Assembly: GCF_021545845.1 (NCBI RefSeq)
Contig: NZ_CP088923.1
Location: forward strand, 1,488,001 to 1,552,000
Direction of reading: 5' to 3'
Source: Rhodanobacter thiooxydans
Lineage (GTDB): Bacteria > Pseudomonadota > Gammaproteobacteria > Xanthomonadales > Rhodanobacteraceae
DNA: 64,000 nucleotides
Shown: in pieces, positions 51,369-62,174 of the stretch
Layout: the number at the start of each line of letters is the position of its first letter
Numbering within the stretch: the stretch's first letter is position 1
The notes under the pieces: model-generated
What the model was told of the DNA's origin: nothing
The model's database searches: none
The model's input: only the letters and a program-made list of their open reading frames with translations
Translations under genes and position numbers: made by a program

Positions 51369-52013
51369 TCAGTCGTTCGCTGGCAGCTGCTTGGTGCCGA
51401 AGATCTTGTCGCCGGCGTCGCCGAGGCCGGGCAGGATGTAGCCGCGTTCGTTGAGGCGCTGGTCGATTGCGGCGGTGTAGATCTCGATGTCGGGATGGGC
51501 GGCGGTGATGCGCTCCAGGCCTTCCGGCGCGGCGACCAGGAACAGCCCCTTGATGCGTTTGCAGCCTGCCGCCTTGAGCATGTCGACGGTGGCGACCAGG
51601 GTGCCGGCGGTGGCCAGCATCGGGTCGACGATCAGTGCGATGCGCTCGTCCATGCGCCCGCTGAGCTTCTCGTAGTAGGTGGTCGGCTTCAGCGTCTGCT
51701 CGTTGCGCTGCAGGCCGACCACGCTGACCTTGGCCGCGGGAATCAGGTCGAGCACGCCTGGCAGCATGCCCAGGCCGGCGCGCAGGATCGGCACGATGGT
51801 GATCTTCCTGCCCTTGATCCGGTGCACCTGCAGCGGCCCGGCCCAGCCCTCGATTTCTTCCTCGACGGTTTCCAGGTCCTTGGTGGCCTCGTAGGTGAGC
51901 AGTGCGGCGACCTCGGAAGCCAGCTCGCGGAACTCCTTGGTGCTGATGCCGGCACGGCGCATCAGGCCGAGCTTGTGCTGGATCAGCGGGTGGCGCACTT
52001 CGACGATCTTCAT
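51369..52013 (-). CDS. upp: uracil phosphoribosyltransferase
   Basis: Upp salvages uracil to UMP with PRPP. The 214-residue protein shows [33 protein letters not shown] and [17 protein letters not shown]. The PRPP loop is [10 protein letters not shown], and [11 protein letters not shown] is at the C-terminus. All family blocks are present. It is monocistronic as far as visible. Confidence 0.96.
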   Translation of the reverse strand: MKIVEVRHPLIQHKLGLMRRAGISTKEFRELASEVAALLTYEATKDLETVEEEIEGWAGPLQVHRIKGRKITIVPILRAGLGMLPGVLDLIPAAKVSVVGLQRNEQTLKPTTYYEKLSGRMDERIALIVDPMLATAGTLVATVDMLKAAGCKRIKGLFLVAAPEGLERITAAHPDIEIYTAAIDQRLNERGYILPGLGDAGDKIFGTKQLPAND

Positions 52014-52124
52014 GGATGACTGTCTTTCCGGGCGGTGCGGGCGCGACAGTCGGGAAGCTTAGCGAAGTGGCCCCGCCGGCGCACGCAGGAACGGGCGCCG
52101 GCGGGGCCGGAGTTGCAGAAGGTC

Positions 52125-52490
52125 TTACGGTGTGGCGGCGTTGCCCTTCAGGCAGCTGCTCATGAAGGTCTTGCGGTCCGCGCCCTTGAGCCCCTTGGCG
52201 GTGGCGTCGGTGTTGCAGGTCTTCATCTTTTCCTGCTGGGCCTGTTTCGCCGTGGGTGCGGTGGCCGCTGCGGCGCTGCCACCTTTCAGGCAGCTGCTCA
52301 TGAAAGTCTTGCGCTCGGCCCCTTTCTTGCCGGTGGCCTGCTTGTTGCAATCGACCATGCGCTGCTGCTGCGCCGTGTGTGGCTTGGTGGCCGGAGCAGC
52401 GGCGGTGCTGGCTTGCGGCGTGGCTGCGAAGGCGGCACCGGCGAAAGCCAGCGCGGCACTGACGGCAAGCAGACGAAGTGACATCGACAT
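52125..52490 (-). CDS. psiF: PsiF-repeat periplasmic protein
   Basis: A 121-residue secreted protein with a signal peptide (residues ~1-22, ending AAFAATP). Two copies of the PsiF repeat follow: QQQRMVDCNKQATGKKGAERKTFMSSCLKG and QQEKMKTCNTDATAKGLKGADRKTFMSSCLKG. Each has two Cys, which probably form a disulfide. PsiF is phosphate-starvation induced in E. coli; the function is unknown. No pho box was identified here. Confidence 0.93.
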   Translation of the reverse strand: MSMSLRLLAVSAALAFAGAAFAATPQASTAAAPATKPHTAQQQRMVDCNKQATGKKGAERKTFMSSCLKGGSAAAATAPTAKQAQQEKMKTCNTDATAKGLKGADRKTFMSSCLKGNAATP

Positions 52491-52634
52491 CGTTGAACCC
52501 TCCCTAGGTGACCGGCGAGCGCCGGCGCGGGCAGTCTATGCCCGGCGGCCACTGCGGCGGGAGTGGGTGGAACCTGACATGCACGAAGTATTCAGCTGCG
52601 GCGACGCGTCAAGTGTCGCCGCAGCGGGTTCGGT

Positions 52635-54146
52635 TCAGGCCGCCTCGGCCTTGGCCTTGCGCGGGCCTTCCAGCAGCGCCCGGCGTACATGCGACACGAT
52701 CAGGTCGACCTCGGCGCTGGTGACGTTGAAGTGCGGGGTGAAGCGCAGCGAGTTGGCGCCGCCATGGATCACGCCGACGCCGTGCTCGCGCATGTATTCC
52801 TCGGTGGAACCGGCGCCGTAGCACTTGTACTCCGCGGCCAGCTCGCAGGAGAACAGCAGGCCGGTGCCCTGCACCTTGGTGATCAGGCCGCCCAGCTCGT
52901 TCTTCAGCGCGTTGAGCTTGTCGACGAATTCCTTGCCGCGCTCGCGGATGTTGCTGCGCACGGCATCGCTGAGCTCGCCCAGCGTGGCCAGGGCCACGTC
53001 CAGCGCGCGCGGGTTGGCGGTCATGGTGTTGCCGTAGATGCCCTTGCGGTACAGCCCGGCGGCGCGGTCGCCGACGGCCAGCACGGAGAGCGGGTACTGG
53101 CCGGCGTTGAGCGCCTTGGAGAAGGTTTCCATGTCCGGCGGCGGCAGGCCCTCGAAGCCGGGGTAGTCTACGAACGACAGCACGCCATGCGCGCGCAGGC
53201 CGGCCTGGATCGAGTCGACCAGCAGCAGGCTGCCGTGCGATTCGGTCAGCGCGCGCGCGGCCTGGTAGAACTCCGGGGTCACCGCGCGGCCGGGGTCGCC
53301 TTCGCCCATCACCGGCTCCAGGAACATCGCCTCGATGAACCAGCCGTGCCGGTCGGCGTCGGCAAACGCGGCTTCCAGCTGCGCCACGTCGTAGGGCGCC
53401 ACGGTGATCAGGGTGTCCTCGTGGCGGTAGCTGGCGAGGTTCTGCTGATAGGTCTTGCGGCTGGAATCGGAGTACAGCGCCGGCGCCTCGGTGCGGCCGT
53501 GGAATGCGCCCTTCACCGCCAGCCGCTTGATCGTGCGGCCGGCGTAGCGCGCGCCCGTGTCGGTCATCGCCTTGGCGTTGACGTCAGCGATGCGGCAGGC
53601 CAGCGAGACCGACTCCGAGCCGGAGTTCAGGCACAGGTAGTGCTTGTACGGGCTGCCGCCGCGGCTGCGGCCCAGTTCCTTGTTCAGCGCCGCGGTGAAG
53701 CGCAGCTGCGCCACGCTGGGTGACATCACGTTCGCCATCACCTGCGGGCGGGCCAGCGCGGCCAGGATCGCCGGGTTGTTGTGGCCGAAGCCGAGCATGC
53801 CGTAGCCGCCGTTGTCGTGCACCACGGCGCCCTTCAGGGTGACCATCCACGGGCCGCGCGCGGCCGCCGGCAGGTACGGGTTGATCGCGTCGTCCGGGTA
53901 GAAGTTGACGAAACCGGCCTGTGCGCGGGCCAACTGCTCGGCTTCGTCGAGCTTGAGGAAATCACCCATACCAGCCGCCGCCAGCTCGGCACGCAGCTCG
54001 CGATGGCGCGCCACCGCGTTGGTCACCGCCTGGCCCAGCAGGGGATCGTTTGCCGCCATGCGCTCGATGGTGGCGTCGTCCAGGCCGACGGTCCGCGGCT
54101 TGCCGCCGAATTCGCGCAGTTCGCGCAGCTGGTTGATCACACCCAT
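52635..54146 (-). CDS. class III PLP-dependent aminotransferase, specificity unknown
   Basis: A 503-residue protein. A ~100-residue N-terminal extension (MGVINQLRELREFGGKPRT) precedes the class III fold. DNGGYGMLGFGHNNPAIL, LCLNSGSESVSLACRI and VKGAFHGRTEAPALYSD follow, then EPVMGEGDPGRAVTPEFYQ, LLLVDSIQAGLRAHG and TFSKALNAGQYPLSVLAV with the PLP Lys. Acetylornithine, GABA or lysine aminotransferase annotation would be a guess. Similar long forms in xanthomonads are also unassigned. GAGGAG precedes ATG 54146. It is isolated, with a 330-bp gap upstream. Confidence 0.88.
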   Translation of the reverse strand: MGVINQLRELREFGGKPRTVGLDDATIERMAANDPLLGQAVTNAVARHRELRAELAAAGMGDFLKLDEAEQLARAQAGFVNFYPDDAINPYLPAAARGPWMVTLKGAVVHDNGGYGMLGFGHNNPAILAALARPQVMANVMSPSVAQLRFTAALNKELGRSRGGSPYKHYLCLNSGSESVSLACRIADVNAKAMTDTGARYAGRTIKRLAVKGAFHGRTEAPALYSDSSRKTYQQNLASYRHEDTLITVAPYDVAQLEAAFADADRHGWFIEAMFLEPVMGEGDPGRAVTPEFYQAARALTESHGSLLLVDSIQAGLRAHGVLSFVDYPGFEGLPPPDMETFSKALNAGQYPLSVLAVGDRAAGLYRKGIYGNTMTANPRALDVALATLGELSDAVRSNIRERGKEFVDKLNALKNELGGLITKVQGTGLLFSCELAAEYKCYGAGSTEEYMREHGVGVIHGGANSLRFTPHFNVTSAEVDLIVSHVRRALLEGPRKAKAEAA

Positions 54147-54477
54147 GGCTATCTCCTCAGATCCGCCGGCGCCTCGCACCCAGCGCGAAGCAGGCCAACG
54201 TGTAGTGCGTGGGGGGAGCCCGGCTCCCGCGGCGCGCGGCCCGGTTTGGCGGGTGGCGCGTATCCACGAATGTTGAGGATAACTCGCGGCATGGCCTGCC
54301 CGGTACCCCCTGCGCCTGGCTGGCTGATCCATGGCCGCTGCGCTTTGCCTCGCCCGATCAGGCGCTTGGGGCAGAATTTGCCGTGTGGATGACGGCTGTC
54401 ACCCACGATGGTTGACGGCGGCGACTAGGGCTGCCGCCGCGCACTGCCTAGGCTGTGCGGCGAGAGGAGACACTCGC
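54147..54477. other. intergenic region, nothing specific
   Basis: This 331-bp stretch lies between the divergent aminotransferase and ABC remnant. It must contain the promoter of each. AGGAG lies before ATG 54478. I see no repeat, RNA gene or credible frame. Confidence 0.5.
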
Positions 54478-55138
54478 ATGAACGACACCACCGTTGCCGC
54501 CTTGCCGCCGCCGTGAAGCGCTACGGCCGACTCGCCGCGCTGGATGGATGGCGCGTGGACCTCGTCGTGCGGCGCGGCGAAATGCTCGCCCTGCTCGGTC
54601 CCAACGGCGCCGGCAAGAGCACCAGCATCAGCCTGCTGCTGGGATTGATTCGCCCGGACACGGGTCGCGCCGAACTGTTCGGACTCGACCCGCAGCGCAT
54701 CGAGGTGCGCCGGCGCATCGGCGTGATGCTGCAGTCGGCCAGTCTGCCGCCCACGCTGCGCGTGGGCGAGCTGCTGCGCCCGACGATGAGCTATTACCCG
54801 AACCCGCTCGGCTGCGACGAGACCGCCACGCTGGCGGCATCGCCGACCTGCTGCTGCGGCCCTACGGCAAGCTTTACGGCGGCCAGCAGCGCCGCGTGCA
54901 GTTCGCGCTGGCGCTGTGCGGCCGGCCCGAGCTGCAGGTCCTGGACGAGCCCACCGTGGGCATGGATATCGGGGCGCGGCGGAAGCTGTGGGCGGCGATC
55001 CGTCAATTGGTGGCTAAGGGTTGCTCGGAGCTGTTGACCACGCATTACCTGGAGGAGGCCGAGGTGCTGGCCGACCGCGTCTGCGTGATGTCGCGCGGAA
55101 GAGTGATCCACGAAGGCAGCGTCGACGAGCTGCGCTGA
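54478..55138 (+). pseudogene. ABC transporter ATP-binding gene, frameshifted
   Basis: This is a decayed CcmA/ABC-2 type ATPase. ATG 54478 opens a frame that stops after 12 codons. The next frame from 54513 reads VKRYGRLAALDGWRVDLVVRRGEMLALLGPNGAGKSTSISLLLGL (Walker A) up to about 54835. A second shift then leads to YGKLYGGQQRRVQFALALCGRPELQVLDEPTVGMD (signature with Tyr for Ser, Walker B) and TTHYLEEAEVLADRVCVMSRGRVIHEGSVDELR. Two frameshifts and the changed signature mark it as non-functional. No permease follows. Confidence 0.88.
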
Positions 55139-55345
55139 AGCGCGTGCGTTGCCTCGGCGCGGTTCCGCTCGAAGTGGTGCAGGGCTGGCGCCTGGCCGGC
55201 GAGGGCCAGCCCGCCGGCGACATCGCTGCACACCTGAACCTGTCGCACGGCACCGTGCGCTGACCCGTCCGAGGCAATCGGCAAACTCGGTGTCGCCAAT
55301 CGCATCGAGGCGTATCGGCTGGCGCGGCAAAAAGGCTGGCTGTAG
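55139..55345 (+). pseudogene. remnant of a LuxR-family response regulator (HTH part)
   Basis: WRLAGEGQPAGDIAAHLNLSHGTVR, then a stop. After a small deletion, in another frame, SEAIGKLGVANRIEAYRLARQKGWL and a stop follow. Joined, these are the C-terminal GerE/LuxR DNA-binding domain of a DesR-like regulator. It directly follows the ABC remnant. An ATPase-permease-kinase-regulator operon seems to have lost its middle. Confidence 0.8.
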
Positions 55346-55408
55346 GCGCTGCACGGGAATCGGTCCGCTGCGGGATAATGCCCCGTTTCCCGATACCGGC
55401 TGTGCCCC

Positions 55409-57654
<2,246 letters not shown>

Positions 57655-57813
57655 GAAGGCTGCTGCAGGGGCGCCAGCTGGCGGTTCCGGCGGGGTCCGG
57701 GCCGGTGGCAGCGCTGCCGTGCACGCATTGGGGGGTGCATGGCATAATCGGGAATCTTTTATCAGGCGTCCTGTCGAAAACCTCGATGGCGCCATAACTT
57801 GCGAGACCAATCC

Positions 57814-58146
57814 ATGAGTTTTCCGATCTCCCTGGTGATCGCCCAGGCCGCGGCACCGCAGCCGCAGGGTGGCGGCATATCCTTGATCATCACGATGGTG
57901 GTGCTGTTCGGCCTGATGTATTTCATGATGATCCGCCCGCAGATGAAGCGGCAGAAGGAGCATCGCGCGCTGATCGCCGGCCTGGCCAAGGGCGACGAGG
58001 TGGTTACCAACGGTGGCATCGCCGGGCGCGTGGACGAGGTTGGCGAGACCTTCGTCACGGTCGAGATCGCGGCCAACGTGAAGGTCAAGGTGCAGAAGGG
58101 CGCGGTCCAGCAGGTGCTGCCCAAGGGCTCGCTGAAGTCCGTCTGA
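57814..58146 (+). CDS. yajC: Sec translocase accessory subunit YajC
   Basis: YajC associates with SecDF in the inner membrane. The 110-residue protein has one membrane helix (ISLIITMVVLFGLMYFMMI) followed by RPQMKRQKEHRALIAGLAKGDEVVTNGGIAGRV, the family signature, and a short beta-rich tail. It lies between tgt and secD as in E. coli. Confidence 0.96.
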   Translation: MSFPISLVIAQAAAPQPQGGGISLIITMVVLFGLMYFMMIRPQMKRQKEHRALIAGLAKGDEVVTNGGIAGRVDEVGETFVTVEIAANVKVKVQKGAVQQVLPKGSLKSV

Positions 58147-58184
58147 GACCCCGGATGTCCAGGGGCGAAGCTTTTTCGAATAGT

Positions 58185-58289
58185 GCGGCCAAGGATGGCC
58201 GCTTCTTGACGTTCGCGATCATGGACGATCGTAAAAATAAACTTCGGCCAAGGATGGCCGCTTCCTGACGTTCGCGATCACGGATGCTC
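58185..58289. repeat. tandem ~46-bp repeat with hairpins in the yajC-secD gap
   Basis: Two near-identical copies (58186-58231 and 58245-58289) each read CGGCCAAGGATGGCCGCTTC, then TGACGTTCGCGATCA, then a variable CGATCG or GCTCG end. Each begins with a GCGGCC..GGCCGC-type hairpin. Similar hairpins occur at 41912 and inside dnaE. The gap separates co-transcribed genes. Confidence 0.85.
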
Positions 58290-58304
58290 GCAAAGGACCC
58301 GATC

Positions 58305-60188
58305 ATGAGTGATTTTCCCCGCTGGAAATACGCGCTGGTTGCGCTGGTGATGCTGTTCGGCATCATCTATGCGTTGCCGAATGCATTCCCGCCGGTGCCG
58401 GCCGTGCAGGTCACGGCCAACCGCGATGCGCCGCCGATCAACCAGGCGGTACAGCAGAAGGTGCAGGCGGCGCTGACGGCGAAGAAGATCGCGGTCACCG
58501 ACGTATTCATGGAAGGCGACCATCTGCTGGCCACGTTCGCCAACTCCGACGTGCAGAAGAGTGGCTTGGAGGAGATCAAGGCGGCGCTGGGCGACGGCTA
58601 CACGGTGGCGTTCAAGCTGCAGTCCAACGTGCCGCGCTGGCTGAGCGCGATCGGTGCCCGCGCGATGCCGCTGGGCCTGGATCTGCAGGGCGGCGTGCAC
58701 TTCCTGATGCAGGTCGACCAGAAGGACGCGATCGAGAAGCAGGAGAACAGCTACGCGGACGACATCCGCAGCCTGCTGCGGCAGAAAAACATCCGCTATG
58801 AATCGGTCACCCGCAACGCCGCGGGCGGCCAGGGCATCGCGGTGATCCTGCGCTCGGCCGACGACCGCTCCACCGCCTCCGACGCGATCGCCAACGAATA
58901 TGTCGACCTGCTGGTGTCCTCCGGCGCCAGCACCGGTGACCGCTTCGTACTGAACGTGGCGATCAAGCCGGACAAGCTGCGCGAGCTGTCGCGCAGTGCG
59001 ATCACCCAGAACCTGGGCACGCTGCGCAACCGCATCAATGCGCTGGGCGTGTCCGAGCCGCTGATCCAGCAGCAGGGCGACAGCCGCATCGTGGTCGAGC
59101 TGGCCGGTGTGCAGGACCCGGCCGAGGCGAAGAAGCTGATCGGCGCGGTCGCCACGTTGCAGTACCGGCCCGGCATCGGCCAGCCCGGCGACACCCGCGC
59201 GGTGGAAGCGGCCCGCACCGGCAACATCCCGCCGGACGCCAACCTGTACTACATGCGTGGCGACAACCGGCCGGTGCTGGTGAGCAAGCAGATCATCGTG
59301 ACCGGCAACCAGCTGGTGGACGCCTCCTCCGGCATCGACCAGCAGAGCGGCACGCCGAAGGTCGACGTGACCCTGAACGCGGCCGGCGCCAAGAAGATGG
59401 GCGACTTCACCAACGCCAACGTCGGCAAGCCGATGGCGGTGCTGTACGTGGAGCAGGTCTATGAGACCAAGGTGGTCGACGGCAAGGAAGTGCGCGTGCC
59501 CAAGATCACCGAGACGGTGATCAACGACGCCACCATCCAGAGCCCCTTCAGCAAGCAGTTCCAGACCACCGGCCTGGGCAGCGCGAAGGAAGCCTCCGAG
59601 CTGGCCCTGCTGCTCAAGGGCGGCGCGCTGGCCGCGCCGATGGACATCGTCGAGGAAAGCGTGATCGGCGCCAGCCTGGGCCAGGACAACATCGACAAGG
59701 GCTTCAAGGCGGTGATGCTGGGCCTGGCGCTGGTGCTGCTGGCGGCGGCGATCTACTACAAGCTGTTCGGTCTGGTTGCCGACATCGCGCTGTTCTTCAA
59801 CCTGGTGGTCCTGCTGGCGGTGATGTCGTTGATCGGTGTCACCCTGACCATGCCCGGCGTGGCCGGCATCGTGCTGACCCTGGGCATGGCGATCGACGCG
59901 AACGTGCTGATCTGCGAACGCATACGCGAGGAACTGCGCAACGGCTCCAGTCCGCACGCGGCGATCCGCGCCGGCTACGAAAAGGCATGGTCGACCATTC
60001 TGGACGCCAACGTCACCCACCTGATCGCAGCGCTGGCGCTGACCACCATGGGTACCGGCGCGATCAAGGGCTTCGGCGTGACGCTGATGATCGGCATCCT
60101 GACCTCGCTGTTCACCTCGGTCACGCTGACCCATGCGTTCACCGCGGCGATCCACGGCCACCGCAAGCTCAAGACCCTTTCGGTGTAA
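58305..60188 (+). CDS. secD: protein translocase subunit SecD
   Basis: SecD, with SecF, uses the proton gradient to complete export at the SecYEG channel. The 627-residue protein has one N-terminal helix and a large periplasmic region including LGLDLQGGVHFLMQVD. A block of five helices follows, with the SecD/F motifs VVLLAVMSLIGVTLTMPGVAGIVLTLGMAIDANVLICERIREEL and GFGVTLMIGILTSLFTSVTLTHA. ATG 58305 is the start before SDFPRWKYALV. Confidence 0.97.
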   Translation: MSDFPRWKYALVALVMLFGIIYALPNAFPPVPAVQVTANRDAPPINQAVQQKVQAALTAKKIAVTDVFMEGDHLLATFANSDVQKSGLEEIKAALGDGYTVAFKLQSNVPRWLSAIGARAMPLGLDLQGGVHFLMQVDQKDAIEKQENSYADDIRSLLRQKNIRYESVTRNAAGGQGIAVILRSADDRSTASDAIANEYVDLLVSSGASTGDRFVLNVAIKPDKLRELSRSAITQNLGTLRNRINALGVSEPLIQQQGDSRIVVELAGVQDPAEAKKLIGAVATLQYRPGIGQPGDTRAVEAARTGNIPPDANLYYMRGDNRPVLVSKQIIVTGNQLVDASSGIDQQSGTPKVDVTLNAAGAKKMGDFTNANVGKPMAVLYVEQVYETKVVDGKEVRVPKITETVINDATIQSPFSKQFQTTGLGSAKEASELALLLKGGALAAPMDIVEESVIGASLGQDNIDKGFKAVMLGLALVLLAAAIYYKLFGLVADIALFFNLVVLLAVMSLIGVTLTMPGVAGIVLTLGMAIDANVLICERIREELRNGSSPHAAIRAGYEKAWSTILDANVTHLIAALALTTMGTGAIKGFGVTLMIGILTSLFTSVTLTHAFTAAIHGHRKLKTLSV

Positions 60189-60201
60189 GGGCGGGAATAT
60201 C

Positions 60202-61164
60202 ATGGAAATTTTCAATCACGACAGCAACATCCACTTCCTGGGGATGCGCAAGTACACCATTGCCATCGGTATTTTCCTGATGGTTGCCTCGATCGGCCTG
60301 ATCATGTTCCGGGGCCTCAACTATGGCCTGGACTTCACCGGCGGCGTCTCGATGATCGTCGACTACGGCCAGTCGGTGGAGATTTCCGAGGTGCGCAATG
60401 CGCTGGAGAAGGGCGGCATCGACAACGCGATGGTGCAGAGCATGGGCGGCACCCGCGAGGTGTCGATCCGGCTGCAGCCGAAGGACGACCCCGGCGCCGT
60501 CGACGCCAACGGCAAGTTCAACCTCGACCGCATCGCCGCCGACGTGATCAAGGTGCTGCAGGTGGCCCGCCCGGACGCGAAGCTGAAGAGCCGCGACTAC
60601 GTCAGCGCCCAGGTGGGCCAGGAATTGCGCAGCGACGGCACGGTGGCCGCGGTGTTCGTGATCCTCGGCATCATGTTCTACCTGTGGATCCGCTTCGAGC
60701 GCCGCTTCGCGATCGCCGCGGTGATCACCGAGGTGCACGACACGCTGGTCACGCTGGGCATCCTGGCGCTGGTGCAGCGCGAGTTCGACATGACCGTGCT
60801 GGCCTCGGTACTGGCGGTGATCGGCTACTCGATCAACGACAAGGTGGTGGTGTTCGACCGCATCCGCGAGCTGTTCCGGCTGGCGCGCAAGGCCGAGCCG
60901 GAGGAGATCCTCAACCGCTCGATCAACAACACGCTGTCGCGCACCATCATCACCTCGCTGTTCACCGGCATCACCATGGGCGCGCTGTACTTCTTCGGTG
61001 GCACTGCGGTGCACGGCTTCGCCGTCACCATGCTGATCGGCATCGTGGTCGGCACGCTATCCTCGATCTTCGTGGCCAGCCCGATCCTGCTGTGGCTGGG
61101 CGTGTCGAAGAAGGACCTGATGCCGGTGACCAAGGAAAACCCGGAACTGGCGCGGCGCCCCTGA
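60202..61164 (+). CDS. secF: protein translocase subunit SecF
   Basis: The partner of SecD. The 320-residue protein has an N-terminal helix and GLNYGLDFTGGVSMIVDYGQ, then a short periplasmic domain and five helices. These carry EFDMTVLASVLAVIGYSINDKVVVFDRIRELFR and NNTLSRTIITSLFTGITMGALYFFGG. It begins 13 nt after secD. A repeat-rich gap and terminator follow. Confidence 0.97.
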   Translation: MEIFNHDSNIHFLGMRKYTIAIGIFLMVASIGLIMFRGLNYGLDFTGGVSMIVDYGQSVEISEVRNALEKGGIDNAMVQSMGGTREVSIRLQPKDDPGAVDANGKFNLDRIAADVIKVLQVARPDAKLKSRDYVSAQVGQELRSDGTVAAVFVILGIMFYLWIRFERRFAIAAVITEVHDTLVTLGILALVQREFDMTVLASVLAVIGYSINDKVVVFDRIRELFRLARKAEPEEILNRSINNTLSRTIITSLFTGITMGALYFFGGTAVHGFAVTMLIGIVVGTLSSIFVASPILLWLGVSKKDLMPVTKENPELARRP

Positions 61165-61202
61165 GCAACCATTATCCGCAAGGCGGGTGATTCCAATATT
61201 TT

Positions 61203-61314
61203 CTCCCCTGCTTGCAGGGGAGATGCCCGAAGAGCCTGCCCCGGACTTGATCCGGGGGCAGAGGGGTAGCCCCGCGAAACGAAACGGCCCGGTCTACATC
61301 GGGCCGTTTTCTTT
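61203..61314 (+). terminator. hairpins and intrinsic terminator after secF
   Basis: CTCCCCTGC-TT-GCAGGGGAG (61203-61222) is followed by AAACGGCCCG-GTCTACAT-CGGGCCGTTT (61282-61309) and TCTTTT. The second is a typical terminator closing the queA-secF transcript. Confidence 0.85.
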
Positions 61315-61342
61315 TGCACGCACAGGATTCCACGCAGCACCG

Positions 61343-61461
61343 GTCGGAGCCCGCTGGCGGGCGATGCTTTTGCTCTTGCGAATGCTCTTGCGAATCCCGA
61401 ATCCCGAATCCCGAATCCCGAATCCCAGCTTCAAAAGCATCGCCCGCCAGCGGGCTCCTAC
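61343..61461. repeat. REP pair (BIME-like) between secF and murU
   Basis: GTCGGAGCCCGCTGGCGGGC and GCCCGCCAGCGGGCTCCTAC are arms around four tandem GAATCCC units and TTGCGAATGCTC. The right arm overlaps the murU stop codon by four bases. Confidence 0.88.
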
Positions 61462-62174
61462 GGAAGCCGTGGGGATGACAGCCAGGTTTCCAGTTCGGCA
61501 AGGCGCTGCGGGGTTCCCACGTCGGTCCACGTGCCACGGTGATGCGAACCGTCCATCTTTCCATGCGCCATCGCCGTTTCCAGCAGCGGCCGCAGCTTGA
61601 AGCGCGGTGGTTTGGCCTCGACGCCCGACGCAGCGCCCACAGCCTCGCGCCAGCCGTCCAGCAGCTCGCGGCGGAACACGCCGATGCCGCTGTAGGTGAG
61701 TCGGGGTTCGCCGTCGTCGTGCAATTGGCCTGCGGCGTCCAGCCGGAAATCGCCGCGAGGGTGATGCGCGGGGTTGTCGGTCATCAGCAGATGCGCGAGG
61801 CCCCGCGGCTCGGCGGGCAGGGCGGCGAAATCCGCGTCGCACCACACGTCGCCGCTTGCCACCAGGAACGGCTCCGGCCCCAGCAGCGGCAGTGCATTGA
61901 GCATGCCGCCGCCTGTTTCCAGCGGTGTGGGGCCTTCGTAGGCGTAGCGGATGCGCAGGCCCCAGCGCGAGCCGTCGCCCAGCGTGGCAGGGAACTGTTC
62001 GGCCAGATGCGAGGTGTTGATCACCACGTAGTGCACGCCGGCCGCAACCAGCTTTTCCAGGTGCCATGCGATCAGCGGCTTGCCGCCCACGCGAAGCAGC
62101 GGCTTGGGCGTGTGCTCGGTCAACGGGCGCATGCGCTCGCCGAGGCCGGCGGCGAAGATCAGCGCGTGCCTCAT
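61458..62174 (-). CDS. murU: N-acetylmuramate alpha-1-phosphate uridylyltransferase MurU
   Basis: MurU makes UDP-MurNAc from MurNAc-1-P in the peptidoglycan recycling shortcut that bypasses de novo MurA/MurB. The 238-residue protein has the nucleotidyltransferase start ALIFAAGLGERMRPLTEHTPKPLLRVGGKPLIAWHLEKL, then YEGPTPLETGGGMLNALPLLG and GDVWCDADF. The longer open frame upstream belongs to amgK. ATG 62174 overlaps the amgK stop (ATGA), so the pair is coupled. The last four bases of the gene lie in a REP arm. Confidence 0.93.
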   Translation of the reverse strand: MRHALIFAAGLGERMRPLTEHTPKPLLRVGGKPLIAWHLEKLVAAGVHYVVINTSHLAEQFPATLGDGSRWGLRIRYAYEGPTPLETGGGMLNALPLLGPEPFLVASGDVWCDADFAALPAEPRGLAHLLMTDNPAHHPRGDFRLDAAGQLHDDGEPRLTYSGIGVFRRELLDGWREAVGAASGVEAKPPRFKLRPLLETAMAHGKMDGSHHRGTWTDVGTPQRLAELETWLSSPRLP

